Shown: positions 15,141-26,269, counted from the stretch's first letter. The stretch: 64,000 nucleotides of DNA from Cellulomonas terrae (GCF_007990265.1 NZ_BJWH01000020.1:1-64000), one strand, 5' to 3'. The notes: a model not told the origin generated them from the sequence alone. Made by a program: numbers and translations.

Positions 15141-15185
15141 ACGACGAAGGCCCGCGCCCCCGGCAGGGACGCGGGCCTTCGTCGT
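15141..15185. terminator. Bidirectional terminator between trpB2 and the nuclease gene
   Basis: ACGACGAAGGCCCGCG (15141-15156) pairs with CGCGGGCCTTCGTCGT (15170-15185) over 16 bp with a 13-base loop. It sits between two convergent genes, 3 bases beyond one stop and 3 bases before the other, and can serve both strands. Confidence 0.9.
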
Positions 15186-15188
15186 TCG

Positions 15189-18100
15189 TCAGCGGGTGCT
15201 GACCGGTGCGCTCGTGCTCGGGCTCACGTTCGCGGTGTCGTTCGGGACGAACGTCGCGGTGTACGTGTGCCGACCGGACGGGACCGTGCCGATCGCGATG
15301 CCCAGGACCACGTTCAGCCGCTTGACCACCGTGGTGCCCTCCCGGATCTCGACCGTGCCGGACGGCACCCGACCGTTGTTCGTCGCGACCGTCACGAACG
15401 CGACCGACGGGAGGAACCAGAGGCCGGGCGTCACCGAGAGCCCGGTCGTCGTCGTCACCTTCTCCACCACGACCGTCACCGGCGCCGACTCCGAACCCGC
15501 CACGGTGCCGGTGCCGGCGTACCGCGCCACCACGTCGTAGCTGCCCGCCGGCGTGCCCGCCGGGAGCCGCAGCGTGGCCGTGCCGTTCCGCAGCGTCGAC
15601 GTCCCGAGCACCGTCTGCCCGGAGACGAACTCCACGGAGCCCGTGACCCGCTCGTCGGACTCGACCGTCGCGGTCAGCAGGACCCGGGACGTCGAGCCGT
15701 AGACCTGGCTCGACGGCGATGCCGTGAGCGTGGTGGTCGACGACGGGATGCCGGCCTCGACGGTCAGCGGGAGCGTCACCGTCGTGCCGCTCGGGCTGGC
15801 CACGAGGGTGAGCGTGTGCGCGCCCCCGCTCGTGCCCGCCGGGATGGTCACCGAGACGTCGGCGTTGCCGCCGCTGACCGGTGCCGACCCGATCGAGACC
15901 CCGTCGAGCTGCACGTCCAGGCTGGTGTTCTGCGGCGAGCCGAGGCTCGTCAGGTCCAGCTTGGTGACCGGGAACGCGAGCGTGTCACCGGCGGCGACCG
16001 TCGAGGGCACGGTCGGCACGCCGACCGCCTGGCGGGCGAAGTCCGGAGCGAGGTCCGGGTTCGCCTGCAGGTAGCTGATCCACCCGTCCCGGTCGATCAG
16101 ACCGGAGTCGCGCGCACCCGTGCCCTCGGTGAACACCCGGAAGTTGTCGCCTCCGGTGATGAGGAACGAGAACGTGCCGATGCGGTAGTCGGCGGCCGGG
16201 TCGATCGGCTGACCGTCGACCGTGATGGACGTGACCCGCGACCCCGCCGGGGCGGCGTTGTCGTAGGTGTACGTCACGTTGTCCGACAGCCCCAGCTGCA
16301 GGTACGGCCGGGACGGGATCGTCCCGTCCGCGTTGGTCTGCCACTGCTGCTCCAGCATGACCTTGACCTGGGCGCCCGTGAGCGTCGTGGTCCAGAGGTT
16401 GTTGACGAACGGGAGCACCCCGTTGGCCTCGGCCGTGGTCACCACACCGTCCGGTGCGTAGAACAGGTCGGCGCGCAGGCCGCCCGGGTTGACCACGCCG
16501 ATCTGCGCGCCGCCGAGGTTCTCCGGAGCGAGCGTCTCCCGCAGGGCGTTGGCCACGAGGCCGCCCAGCGTGGACTCGTTGGCCCGGTCGTCACGCGCGG
16601 TGGGCGCCGCCGTGTAGCCGTTCGGGCCGTAGGTGCCGCCCGCGTAGGCCGTGGTGATGTCGGCCGTGACCGACCCGACCGGGACCGAGCCGACCTCGTT
16701 GGCGTACGCCAGCGCCGCGGTGACGATCGTGTTGACCTCCGCGACCCGCGGGTAGGTCGCGACCAGCTGGGCCGCGAACGCCGCCTCGTTCTGCGCCGGG
16801 GTGTTGCCCGGGACGCCCGGGGCGACGAGCCGCGGCACGTTCGTCTGCGTGTGCGAGACGACCTCGTCGGTGCTCGGGTCGTAGGTGAGCACGACCTTGC
16901 CGATGAACTCGCCGTAGCTGCCGGTCTGGAGGATCGGCCGCGTCGCGTCCGGGTCACCCGGTACGGGCGCCGCCCACGCGTACTGCTTGTGGGTGTGGCC
17001 CGTGAAGATGGCGTCCACCGCGGCGGAGGTCTCCGTGACGATCTCCGCGAAGGCGCCGCCGGCGGCGACCTCCTCCTCGAGCGACGACCCGTCGGGCGTC
17101 CCGGCCCCCGCACCGTCGTGGTAGGCGGCGACCAGCACGTCGGCCTCGCCGTTGGACTCGTCACCGTCGCTCAGCTGCGCGGCGACGCGGTTGACCGCGT
17201 CTACCGGGTCGCCGAAGTCGATCGTCGTGATCCCGCCCGGGGTGACCAGCGACGGCGTCTCCTGCGTGACGGCGCCGATGACGCCGACCGAGACACCGGC
17301 CATGTCGAGGATCGTGTACTCCTCCAGCGCCGGCGTCGTGGTGCCCTTGAGGTAGACGTTCGCCCCCAGGTAGTCCCAGTCCGAGGCGGCGGCCACCCGG
17401 CCGGTGAGGTCAGCGAACCCCTTGTCGAACTCGTGGTTGCCGACTGCGGACGTGCTCAGCTCGAGGGCGTTGAGCACGTCGAGCGTGGGCTGGTCGTCCT
17501 GGACCGCCGACGCGAACAGCGACGCCCCGATGTTGTCGCCTGCCGACAGGAACGTCACCGGGTCACCCGCGGCCTCGGCTGCGGCCCGCTCCTTCTCGAT
17601 GGTGCCCGCGAACTTCACGGTGTGGTTGTCGATCCGGCCGTGGAAGTCGTTGATGTCGAGCAGCGTGAGGTTCACGGGCTTGGCGGCGCCGTTGACCAGG
17701 CCGACGAGCACCGGGTCGTGGTCGGAGGACCGGTAGGCGTTCGACTCGTAGAACAGCGTGCCGTGGTAGTTGTACCGGTCGTACTGGAGCGCGATGGACT
17801 CCTCGGCGTTGATCTCCCAGATGTCCGCACCCGTGGCCCGCTCCATGGCGGGGCCGTTGAGCAGCACGTGGTCGAGCGAGCCCGACAGGCCGCTGAACGA
17901 GTAGGAGAACTGGCCGTCCGCGAGCGCGGTCGCGACGTCGGTGTACCCGGCGTCGTACAGCGTCTGCATCGGGTCCTCGAGCGTGTACGCGTTGAAGTCA
18001 CCGATCAGCGCGACCGACTCCGCGGAGCCCTGCACTGTCGGCACCCAGTCGCGCAGCGCCGTCGCCTGCCGGACGCGGGACTCGTTCGAGGCGCCCTGAC

Positions 18101-20126
18101 CGTCACCGGTGTCGGCGTCCCCGGGCCACGGACCGGCCGAACCCTTCGACTTGAAGTGGTTGACGGCGACGAAGAACGGCTCGCCCCCGCCGACCGGCGT
18201 GAAGACCTGCCCGATCGGCTCGCGGGCGTTGTTGAACGCCTGGCCGTCACCGCTCTGGTCGCCCAGCGCGCGGGAGTCCCCCGTGCGCTCGACTGCGGCG
18301 GTCTTGTAGATCAGCGCGTTGGTGATGACGTCCAGCTCCGCGGCCGGCGGCAGCTCCGTCGACGACGGGACGAACGCCCAGACGTCGGAGCCGGCGGCGG
18401 CGTTGAGGGCGTCGACCAGCGTGCCGAGCGCCTCGTCGGCCACGCCGTCGACCCTCGCCGAGTTCTCGATCTCGAGCAGACCGACCACGTCGGCGTCGAG
18501 CGCGTTGATCGCTGCGACGATCTTGTCCTGCTGCCGCTGGAGGTCGTCCGGGTCCCACGCTCCGCGCGGGTCGCAGCCGCCGTTGACGGTGACCGGGTCA
18601 CCCGTGCGGTCCTTGAACGAGGTGCAGTTGGCGGTCGTCGCGCCGAGGGTCGTGAAGTAGTTGAGCACATTGAACGACGCGACCTTGAGGTCGCCGCCCA
18701 CGGCGGTCGGCGCCGTCGTGCGGTCATTCTCGAACGTCACCGAGGCCGGCCCGGGAACCGTGGGGTTGAGCTTCCAGACGTTGTTGCGGAAGTCGACGAC
18801 GACGGGCGCGGTGATGGTCGCGGCGGCGCCGACGCGGACCGGGTTGGCCAGCGAGACGTACGGGGGCGTCAGACCGGAGTTGGCGGCGGACAGGAAGTTG
18901 GTGGACGAGCCGTCGTCCAGCACCACGCCACGCGCGGCGTTGTCCGCGGCGGCGGCGAGCGCCTCGGCCGAGCCGGGCCGGCCGACCTCGGTGGGCTGGA
19001 GCAGCGGCAGGGTGCCGGCCGCGAGGCCGACCTCGCCGTACTGGTTGGTGGAGAACGTGTTGGTGATGGTGAGGTCACCGGTCGGCTGGAACAGCATCGA
19101 CTCCAGGGCCTCGCGCGCGGCGTCCGTGGTCGGCCACGACGCGGAGACCGGGGTGACCGGGTCGGCGGCGGGCAGGTCGACCAGGTCGGCGGCCGCCGCG
19201 ACGGTGATCTCGGTGAGGCCGTTGAACTCGGAGACGACACCGGTGACCTGCACGTGGTCACCGATCGCGACAGCCCCGGCGGTGGCCGACGAGAACACGA
19301 ACACGGCGTCGGACGCGCCCGGTGTCGCGTCGGTCGCCCCACCGGTGCCCGGCGTCTGGATCACGTAGCCGTTGAACCCGCCCGTGGGGTACGCCGCCGT
19401 CACGACGCCGTCCGTGGTGACGGTCTGTCCGGCGAGCGGGGACGTCGCACCCGTCCCCTGGACCTCGGCGATCGTGGCCGCGACCGGGGTCGGGTCGACG
19501 GGACCGCTGCCGGCGATGCCCGGGGTCGGGGTCGCGGCGGTGAAGTCGGCTGCGTTGTTCGCGGTGTTCGTCACCGTTGCGTTGCGCGTGACCGACTGGG
19601 TGTTCGAGGCACCGAGCGCCGGGCCGCTGCCCGCATACCCGGAGGCCGCCGCGCCGTAGCCGACGAAGTCGACGACGGGGTCGAGCGCCGTGCACTCGAC
19701 GCCGCCGCACGCGAGGGCCGTCGTGGAGGACACGAGGGCGACCTTGCCCGCCGTGCCGCTCATCGGGATGGTTCCCGTCGCGCTGCCGGTCACCGGCGTC
19801 GTCCCGCCCGCGCCGGCCGCCTCGACGACGACGTAGGCGGCGCCGGGGGCGATCACGCCGGTGAGCGGCGTCGTCTGCCACGTCACGCCCGCCGAGGACG
19901 CGTACTGCACCGACCAGCCCGTCACGTCGACAGGGGCGGGGCTCGCGTTCACCAGCTCGATGAAGTCGTTGGTGTAGGTGGCGCCGCTGTTGCCGCCGCC
20001 GCCGTACACCTCGTTGATCAGGACCCGTGGCGTGGTACCGACCGCGGCATGTGCAGCGCCGGCCGTGATCACCCCACCCGTCAACGCCAGAGCGAGGGCG
20101 GCGACGCCCCCGCTGATCGACTTCAT
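15189..20126 (-). CDS. Secreted multidomain nuclease / 5'-nucleotidase (ExeM/NucH type)
   Basis: The 1645-residue exported protein likely degrades extracellular DNA and strips phosphate from the products. Residues 1-27 form a signal peptide ending AHA. A lamin-tail-like domain follows (about 30-130), then an OB-like region (about 215-320). An endonuclease/exonuclease/phosphatase domain lies at about 475-810, with VASFNVLNYF, LLEIENSARV, VNHFKSKGS, LIGDFNAYT and SSDHDPV. A metallophosphatase/5'-nucleotidase begins near 815 (LLDINDFHGR, SAGDNIGAS, GNHEFDKG near 895, GHTHKQY) with its C-terminal substrate domain to about 1370, then Ig-like repeats to the end. No LPXTG anchor is seen. ATG 20124-20126 is chosen; GTG 12 bases upstream is possible. 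Confidence 0.9.
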   Translation of the reverse strand: MKSISGGVAALALALTGGVITAGAAHAAVGTTPRVLINEVYGGGGNSGATYTNDFIELVNASPAPVDVTGWSVQYASSAGVTWQTTPLTGVIAPGAAYVVVEAAGAGGTTPVTGSATGTIPMSGTAGKVALVSSTTALACGGVECTALDPVVDFVGYGAAASGYAGSGPALGASNTQSVTRNATVTNTANNAADFTAATPTPGIAGSGPVDPTPVAATIAEVQGTGATSPLAGQTVTTDGVVTAAYPTGGFNGYVIQTPGTGGATDATPGASDAVFVFSSATAGAVAIGDHVQVTGVVSEFNGLTEITVAAAADLVDLPAADPVTPVSASWPTTDAAREALESMLFQPTGDLTITNTFSTNQYGEVGLAAGTLPLLQPTEVGRPGSAEALAAAADNAARGVVLDDGSSTNFLSAANSGLTPPYVSLANPVRVGAAATITAPVVVDFRNNVWKLNPTVPGPASVTFENDRTTAPTAVGGDLKVASFNVLNYFTTLGATTANCTSFKDRTGDPVTVNGGCDPRGAWDPDDLQRQQDKIVAAINALDADVVGLLEIENSARVDGVADEALGTLVDALNAAAGSDVWAFVPSSTELPPAAELDVITNALIYKTAAVERTGDSRALGDQSGDGQAFNNAREPIGQVFTPVGGGEPFFVAVNHFKSKGSAGPWPGDADTGDGQGASNESRVRQATALRDWVPTVQGSAESVALIGDFNAYTLEDPMQTLYDAGYTDVATALADGQFSYSFSGLSGSLDHVLLNGPAMERATGADIWEINAEESIALQYDRYNYHGTLFYESNAYRSSDHDPVLVGLVNGAAKPVNLTLLDINDFHGRIDNHTVKFAGTIEKERAAAEAAGDPVTFLSAGDNIGASLFASAVQDDQPTLDVLNALELSTSAVGNHEFDKGFADLTGRVAAASDWDYLGANVYLKGTTTPALEEYTILDMAGVSVGVIGAVTQETPSLVTPGGITTIDFGDPVDAVNRVAAQLSDGDESNGEADVLVAAYHDGAGAGTPDGSSLEEEVAAGGAFAEIVTETSAAVDAIFTGHTHKQYAWAAPVPGDPDATRPILQTGSYGEFIGKVVLTYDPSTDEVVSHTQTNVPRLVAPGVPGNTPAQNEAAFAAQLVATYPRVAEVNTIVTAALAYANEVGSVPVGSVTADITTAYAGGTYGPNGYTAAPTARDDRANESTLGGLVANALRETLAPENLGGAQIGVVNPGGLRADLFYAPDGVVTTAEANGVLPFVNNLWTTTLTGAQVKVMLEQQWQTNADGTIPSRPYLQLGLSDNVTYTYDNAAPAGSRVTSITVDGQPIDPAADYRIGTFSFLITGGDNFRVFTEGTGARDSGLIDRDGWISYLQANPDLAPDFARQAVGVPTVPSTVAAGDTLAFPVTKLDLTSLGSPQNTSLDVQLDGVSIGSAPVSGGNADVSVTIPAGTSGGAHTLTLVASPSGTTVTLPLTVEAGIPSSTTTLTASPSSQVYGSTSRVLLTATVESDERVTGSVEFVSGQTVLGTSTLRNGTATLRLPAGTPAGSYDVVARYAGTGTVAGSESAPVTVVVEKVTTTTGLSVTPGLWFLPSVAFVTVATNNGRVPSGTVEIREGTTVVKRLNVVLGIAIGTVPSGRHTYTATFVPNDTANVSPSTSAPVSTR

Positions 20127-20228
20127 CGCAGGACGCACGTCGAGCTCGCTTTCGTCGGGAACGCACAAGTGGCCGCTCGTGACGGCCTGGACAACTGTCG
20201 CTGTTCGTCCGATTCGTGGCAACTACTC

Positions 20229-20250
20229 GCCGGTAACTATTGAGTGAACA
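20229..20250 (-). promoter_or_regulatory. Candidate PHO box upstream of the secreted nuclease
   Basis: On the minus strand two adjacent 11-base units read GTTCACTCAAT and AGTTACCGGCG. The first matches the Streptomyces PhoP direct-repeat consensus (GTTCAYYYR..) over its first nine bases; the second matches about 8 of 11. They lie about 100 bases before a gene for nucleic-acid phosphate scavenging, a natural PhoP target. The consensus is recalled, not searched. Confidence 0.4.
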
Positions 20251-20277
20251 CATCCGATGATTCGTCCGGGTACGACG

Positions 20278-20312
20278 CAGCCCCCGTCGACGGCTGGTCG
20301 ACGGGGGCTGCG
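20278..20312 (-). terminator. Terminator downstream of pheT
   Basis: GCAGCCCCCGTCGAC (20278-20292) and GTCGACGGGGGCTGC (20298-20312) form a perfect 15-bp stem with a 5-base loop, about 10 bases past the pheT stop. Confidence 0.9.
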
Positions 20313-20321
20313 GACCGGTGA

Positions 20322-22879
20322 TCAGGCGCGCAGCGACGCCCCGAACCGGCTGTGCGCCTCGGCCACGATCGCGTCCCGGACCGCCGCCGACTCAGCTGCG
20401 GTCAGCGTCCGGTCGGCGGCCCGCAGTCGGAGCGAGAAGGCCAGCGACTTGTGGTCCTCGCCCACCTGGGGACCGGTGTAGACGTCGAACAGCCGGACCT
20501 CCTCGACGACGTCGCCGACCGGGCTCGCAGCCGCGCCGACGCGGACCGCGTCCAGCACGTCGGCAGCCGGGACCGAGGAGGCGACCACCAGGGCGACGTC
20601 CTCCTTGTTGACGGGGAACGTCGAGACCGGCACCGCCTGGACCGGATCGGGTGACGCCGCGGCGAGCACCGCGTCCAGGTCCAGCTCGAACGCGACCGCA
20701 CGAGCCGGCAGGCCGAGCGCAGTCACGACGTTCGGGTGCAGCTCGCCCGCGTGGCCGGCGAGGGTGCCGTCGGCGGTCGTCAGGCGCGCGCACCGGCCCG
20801 GGTGCCACGGCGCGTGGTCGGCGTCGGCCGCCGCGGTGAGCTCCACCCCGACGACGTCCGCGACCAGACGCGCGGCCGCGATCGCGTCGGTGTGGTCGGC
20901 CCGGCGACCGGGGCCCCACCAGCCTGCCGGCTCCCGCAGACCTGCGAGGACGCCGGCGACCCGACGTGGCTGCGGCGGCACGGCGGCGTCGATCGCCGCC
21001 AGCTCCTCGTCGGACGGGCGCACGCCGCCCGGCAGGCGTGGTGCCGCGGGCGCTCCCTCGACCGGACGCGTGACCAGGCCGAGCTCGAAGATCGCCAGGT
21101 CGGTCTCCCCCCGGCTCACGTTGCGTCGCGCCGTGTCGAGCAGCGTGACCAGCAGGTTGGTCCGCAGGTACGGCTGCTCGTCGGAGAGCGGGTTGACCAG
21201 CTTCACGGCACGGCGACGCGCGTCGTCCGCGGGCAGGTTCAGCGCGTCGAGCTGGTCGGTCCCCACGAACGGGTAGCTGAGCACCTCGACGAGGCCGGCC
21301 TCGGCCAGCGCGCGTGCGACCGAGCGCCGCGCGCGCTGACCCGAGGTCAGGCCGGCGCCTGCCGGAGCGACCGGGAGCGTCGACGGGATCGCGTCGTAGC
21401 CGCGCAGGCGGGCGACCTCCTCGACGAGGTCGACTCCCGCGACGAGGTCCGGCCGCCACGACGGTGCCGTCACCGTGACCGCGTCGGCGCCCGCGTCGGC
21501 CACCTCGCAGCCGATCGACACCAGCGTCTGCCGCACCTCGTCGGCCGTGAAGGGCACGCCGACGAGCCGCGCGGGCAGGTCGAGCGCGAGCTCGAACGAC
21601 GGCACGGGCACGCGACGGTCGACGTCCGTGAGCGGACCCGCGACTCCGCCGCCGTGCTCGACGAGGAGTGCGACCGCCCGCGCGACCGCCACCGGTGGCA
21701 GCGCGGGGTCGACGCCCCGCTCGAACCGCTTCGCCGCCTCGCTGGGCAGCTTGTGGCGACGAGCCGCACGCGCGACCGTGATCGGGTCGAAGTGGGCGGC
21801 CTCGATGAGCAGGTCGGTCGTCGTCGCGCTGACCTCGCTGTCCCCGCCGCCCATGACGGCCGCGAGGCCGATCGGCCGGGCACCGCGCTCCCCGCCGGGG
21901 CTGTCGGTGATGAGCAGGTCCTCGGGGTCGAGGACGCGGTCGACGTCGTCGAGAGTCCGGATCCGCTCCCCCGGGTTCGCGCGGCGCACCACGATCGGCT
22001 CGGACAGGTGCGCCAGGTCGTAGGCGTGCAGCGGCTGGCCGAGGTCGAGCATCACGTAGTTGGTGACGTCGACGGCCAGGCTGATCGGCCGCATCCCGGC
22101 CTGCTGCAGCCGGCGCTGCATCCACGCGGGCGACGGGTCGTTCGCGCGCACGCCGCGCACGACCTGCGCGACGAAGCGGTCGGCGCCCGGGACGCCGTGG
22201 ATCGGGGCGGCGTCGTCGATCTCGACCGCGAAGCCACCACCGGCGGGACGCTCGTCGCCCGAGGGCAGACCGTGGTCGGTGAACGTCGCCCCCGTCGACA
22301 GGCTGTACTCGCGCGCGACCCCACGCATCGAGAAGCAGTACCCGCGGTCCGGGGTCACGTTGATCTCGAGGACCTCCTCGCCCAGCCCGAGCAGCTCGCG
22401 CGCGTCGGTGCCGACGGGCGCGTCCAGCCCGAGCTCGGACAGCACGATGATGCCCGCGTGGTCCTCGCCGAGCCCGAGCTCGCGTGCCGAGCAGATCATC
22501 CCGTCGGACACGTGCCCGTAGGTCTTGCGCGACGCGATCGCGAACGGCCCGGGCAGGACTGCGCCCGGCAGCGCGACGACGACACGGTCACCGACGACGA
22601 AGTTGTGCGCGCCGCACACGATGCCGCGCGGGTCACCCCCGGGCTCGTTGTGCTCCGGACCGACGTCCACCCGGCACCAGTTGATCGTCTTGCCGTTCTT
22701 CTGCGGCTCCGGTGTCAGCTCCACGACCTCGCCGACGACCAGCGGACCGGTCACGGCGGCCGCATGGATGGCCTCCTCCTCCAGACCGACACGGACGAGG
22801 TCCGCCGCCAGCTGCTCGGCCGTCAGGCCTGCGGGGAGCTCGACGTGCTCGGCGAGCCACGTCAGAGGGATGCGCGGCA

Positions 22880-22880
<1 letters not shown>
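20322..22880 (-). CDS. pheT: Phenylalanyl-tRNA synthetase beta subunit
   Basis: PheT supplies tRNA recognition and editing in the alpha2-beta2 PheRS. The 852-residue product begins MPRIPLTWLAEHVELP and has a tRNA-binding OB domain at about 40-155 (VGEVVELTPEPQKNG...GAHNFVVGD). B3/B4 editing domains follow, with a TNYVMLDLGQPLHAYD segment, then B5 (SEAAKRFERGVDP region) and a C-terminal ferredoxin-fold anticodon-binding domain (VSTFPVNKEDVALVV to the end). The ATG shares one base with the pheS stop (TGATG), giving tight coupling. Length is typical and a strong hairpin follows. Confidence 0.97.
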
Positions 22881-24061
<1,181 letters not shown>

Positions 24062-24084
24062 TCACGTGCGCGTCAGTGGCGCAG

Positions 24085-24102
24085 CCCGGGAACGGGCCCG
24101 GG
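24085..24102 (-). terminator. Possible hairpin downstream of the RNA ligase-like gene
   Basis: CCCGGG (24085-24090) and CCCGGG (24097-24102), each self-complementary, pair around a 6-base loop. The structure lies 65 bases past the stop of the minus-strand gene and upstream of the pheS promoter region. The stem is short and no T-run follows. Confidence 0.3.
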
Positions 24103-24166
24103 AAATCGGCGACCACCGGCCGCCTGCGCACGCGCTGTCATGGTCGCCATGATGCCACGGCGGTGG

Positions 24167-24799
24167 CTACCGCCCCAGCGCAAAGGTCTCGACCCGCTCG
24201 TACAGGGGTCCCCCACCCCGACCGGCGCCGGGCGCGGACGAGACGAGGGTCAGCTCGTCGACGAGCCATCGAGGACCCTCGTAGACGGCGAGCGCGCGCA
24301 CGAGGCTCGCCGCGAGGTCCTCGTCGTCCGGGACCTGCGCGTCCGGCCGCTGACCCGGTCGCGTCGAGCGCCGCCGCGGCGGACGGCTCCCGGGACGCAC
24401 CCGCCCGACGGTGAGGTGCGGTCGGTCCCGTGGCCGGTTGTCGGCCACCCCGACCGCCGACTCACCCGCCTCGACGCACCCGCGCGTCACCGCGCGCTGC
24501 GACTCCACGTCCCCGCCGACCCCGACCCAGAGCGTCCGGTGCGAGAACACCCCCGCGCCGCGCAGTGCCAGCTCGTACGGCTCGATCCCCACGGCGAGCT
24601 CCGCCAGGTCGGCCGTCAGTCCGGGGACGACACCGTCGGGGACCTCGCCGTAGAACGCCACCGTGAGGTGCCAGGTCTCCCGCGCGGACCAGCGCACGGC
24701 CGACGAGGTGCCCGCCGGTGCCCCCCGCACGGATGCGAGGGCCAGGTCCAGGTGGTCGAGGACGTCGTCGGGCGGCCACACCGCGGCGAAGAGCCTCAT
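24167..24799 (-). CDS. thpR: 2'-5' RNA ligase / cyclic phosphodiesterase family protein (ThpR-like)
   Basis: This 210-residue protein belongs to the 2H phosphoesterase family. The two catalytic HxTx motifs are HLTV at residues 44-47 and HLTV at 128-131, each in its usual setting (WHLTVAFYGEV and PHLTVGRVRP). The N-terminus MRLFAAVWPPDDV is typical. Such enzymes hydrolyse or form 2',3'-cyclic phosphate or 2'-5' RNA bonds; the physiological substrate is not known. The ATG overlaps the stop of the upstream rRNA/tRNA methyltransferase gene as ATGA, linking two RNA-acting proteins in one operon. A stretch around residues 133-155 is Arg/Pro-rich and probably disordered. Confidence 0.9.
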   Translation of the reverse strand: MRLFAAVWPPDDVLDHLDLALASVRGAPAGTSSAVRWSARETWHLTVAFYGEVPDGVVPGLTADLAELAVGIEPYELALRGAGVFSHRTLWVGVGGDVESQRAVTRGCVEAGESAVGVADNRPRDRPHLTVGRVRPGSRPPRRRSTRPGQRPDAQVPDDEDLAASLVRALAVYEGPRWLVDELTLVSSAPGAGRGGGPLYERVETFALGR

Positions 24800-25614
24800 C
24801 GCTGCGCCCGCGAGCTGGCGTACAGGCAGACGGTCGCCGCCGTCGCCAGGTTCAGCGACTCGGCGCGCCCCCGGATCGGCACCCGCACGACCGCGTCCGC
24901 GAGGGCGCGGTCCTCTTCCCGCAGCCCCCACGCCTCGTTGCCGAACACCCACGCCGTCGGGCGCGCGAGGTCGGGCACACCGTCCGGTGCGTGGCCGGCG
25001 ACGTCGAGCAGGTCGTCGAGGTCGTGGTCGCCGGCGCCGTCCGCGGCGAGCACCGACAGGCCGGCGGACCGCAGCGCGGCGACGGCCACGGCCAGGTCGA
25101 CGCCGGTGACGACCGGCAGGTGGAACAGGGACCCCGCCGTCGACCGGACGACCTTCGGGTTGTGCACGTCGACGCTCTCGGCGGTCAGCACCGCGGCGTC
25201 CGCCCCCGCCGCGTCGGCGGCCCGGATGACCGTCCCGGCGTTCCCGGGGTCCCGCACGTTCGCGAGCACCGCGACCAGCCGCGGTCCGGCCAGGTCCGCC
25301 AGCGTGTGCGACGTGAGCGACGCGACCGCCACGACCTGCTGCGCGTCGGGGCTCATCGCGTCGAGCACCTCCGCCGTCCCGACCGACACCCGGATCCCCC
25401 GCTGGTGGGCACGGTCGACGATCTCGGGGTACCGCTGCGCCGCCTCGGTCGTCACGTAGACGTCGTGCACCTCGGCGGCCAGCACGGCCTCACGCACCGC
25501 CTGCGGCCCCTCGACGACGAACCGTCCGGCCCGCTGCCGGACGGACCGGCCGCTCAGGGACCGCACCGCCTTCACCCGCTCGGCCCGGGGATTGGTCAGG
25601 GTGGGGGTGCTCAC
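24796..25614 (-). CDS. TrmH/SpoU-family RNA 2'-O-ribose methyltransferase
   Basis: The 272-residue protein is an SPOUT methyltransferase for tRNA or rRNA ribose. It has an N-terminal substrate-binding domain (FVVEGPQAVREAV, about 30-45) and the three SpoU motifs: NVRDPGNAGTVIRAAD (about 115-130), FGNEAWGL (about 224-231) and VPIRGRAESLNLATAA (about 243-258), which form the trefoil knot and SAM site. The exact target nucleoside cannot be told from sequence. Its GTG start (25612-25614) lies just downstream of the SUKH-like gene stop (25622), so they may share a transcript. Confidence 0.93.
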   Translation of the reverse strand: MSTPTLTNPRAERVKAVRSLSGRSVRQRAGRFVVEGPQAVREAVLAAEVHDVYVTTEAAQRYPEIVDRAHQRGIRVSVGTAEVLDAMSPDAQQVVAVASLTSHTLADLAGPRLVAVLANVRDPGNAGTVIRAADAAGADAAVLTAESVDVHNPKVVRSTAGSLFHLPVVTGVDLAVAVAALRSAGLSVLAADGAGDHDLDDLLDVAGHAPDGVPDLARPTAWVFGNEAWGLREEDRALADAVVRVPIRGRAESLNLATAATVCLYASSRAQR

Positions 25615-25621
25615 CTGGACA

Positions 25622-26269
25622 TCATCGCGTGCCCGGACGCCGAGCCGGGTCCATCAGCCCCGGACGGCGACGGGCCGGGTCGAACAGCTCGGCGAGGTCC
25701 GACCAGAACGCGACGCGGGGCGGCGGTCCGGCCACGACGGGGTCGTGGACCGAGAACACCCGGCCGACGTAGTGCCCGAGGTCGTGGCCGACGACGGAGA
25801 CCGTCGTCCGGTCGACCGTGAGCACCGGGGCCTCGGAGCGGCGGTCCCCTGCCGGCAGGTAGCACCACGCGAAGAACGGGACGAGCGCCGGGACCGCCCG
25901 CAGCTCGGCGCGCGCCACCGCCTCGCGCTCGTCGTCGGCCGTCGGGCGCGGACCCCACGGGGCCGGCCAGAAGTCGTGCTCGAGGACGTCGGCGACCACA
26001 CCGTCGACGGGCGCCTGCACCCGCCTGCGCAGGGAACGGTCGGAGCCCGTGCGCCAGTTCGGCCACTGCGGGCCGCGCGGCATCCCGATGCTCAGGAACG
26101 CACGGTGGACCGGCGCGAAGCGAAACCCGAAGCGCTCCTCGGCGTGCTCGACCTCCTCGGTGGTGAGCCCCGCAGCGAGCGGCTCACCCGCGTAGGACAG
26201 CAGGTTGTGGGCGTCGACGGCGACGTCCCAGGCGCGGCGCGCGCGAGCGGGGTCCACTCTCAGGGACAC
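25622..26269 (-). CDS. SMI1/KNR4 (SUKH)-like protein of unknown function
   Basis: The 215-residue protein has an N-terminal TTEEVEHAEERFGFRFAPVH segment followed by a short FLSIGMP-type turn and a PNWR motif. This is the pattern of SMI1/KNR4 (SUKH) domains, seen in many actinobacterial proteins and in some toxin-immunity proteins. The rest has LVPFFAWCYLPAG and VGHDLGHYV segments and no enzyme motif. No toxin gene is adjacent, so an immunity role is not supported. The start is taken as GTG 26267-26269; a TATGCT (26293-26298) 24 bases upstream may be its -10. No Shine-Dalgarno is evident. Confidence 0.65.
   Translation of the reverse strand: MSLRVDPARARRAWDVAVDAHNLLSYAGEPLAAGLTTEEVEHAEERFGFRFAPVHRAFLSIGMPRGPQWPNWRTGSDRSLRRRVQAPVDGVVADVLEHDFWPAPWGPRPTADDEREAVARAELRAVPALVPFFAWCYLPAGDRRSEAPVLTVDRTTVSVVGHDLGHYVGRVFSVHDPVVAGPPPRVAFWSDLAELFDPARRRPGLMDPARRPGTR

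Noticed and set aside
14091..20243. A 2050-codon open frame on the plus strand
   Set aside because: It runs opposite to the secreted nuclease gene and across trpB2, is extremely Arg/Gly/Val-rich, and is an artefact of GC bias at third positions.
24139..24152. TCATGG/CCATGA hairpin upstream of pheS
   Set aside because: A 6-bp stem with a 3-base loop and no T-run is too weak to call a terminator, and no leader peptide or T-box feature accompanies it.
25622..26269. SUKH-like gene as a toxin-immunity gene
   Set aside because: No polymorphic toxin or secretion gene is adjacent; the neighbours are RNA-modification and ribosomal genes.
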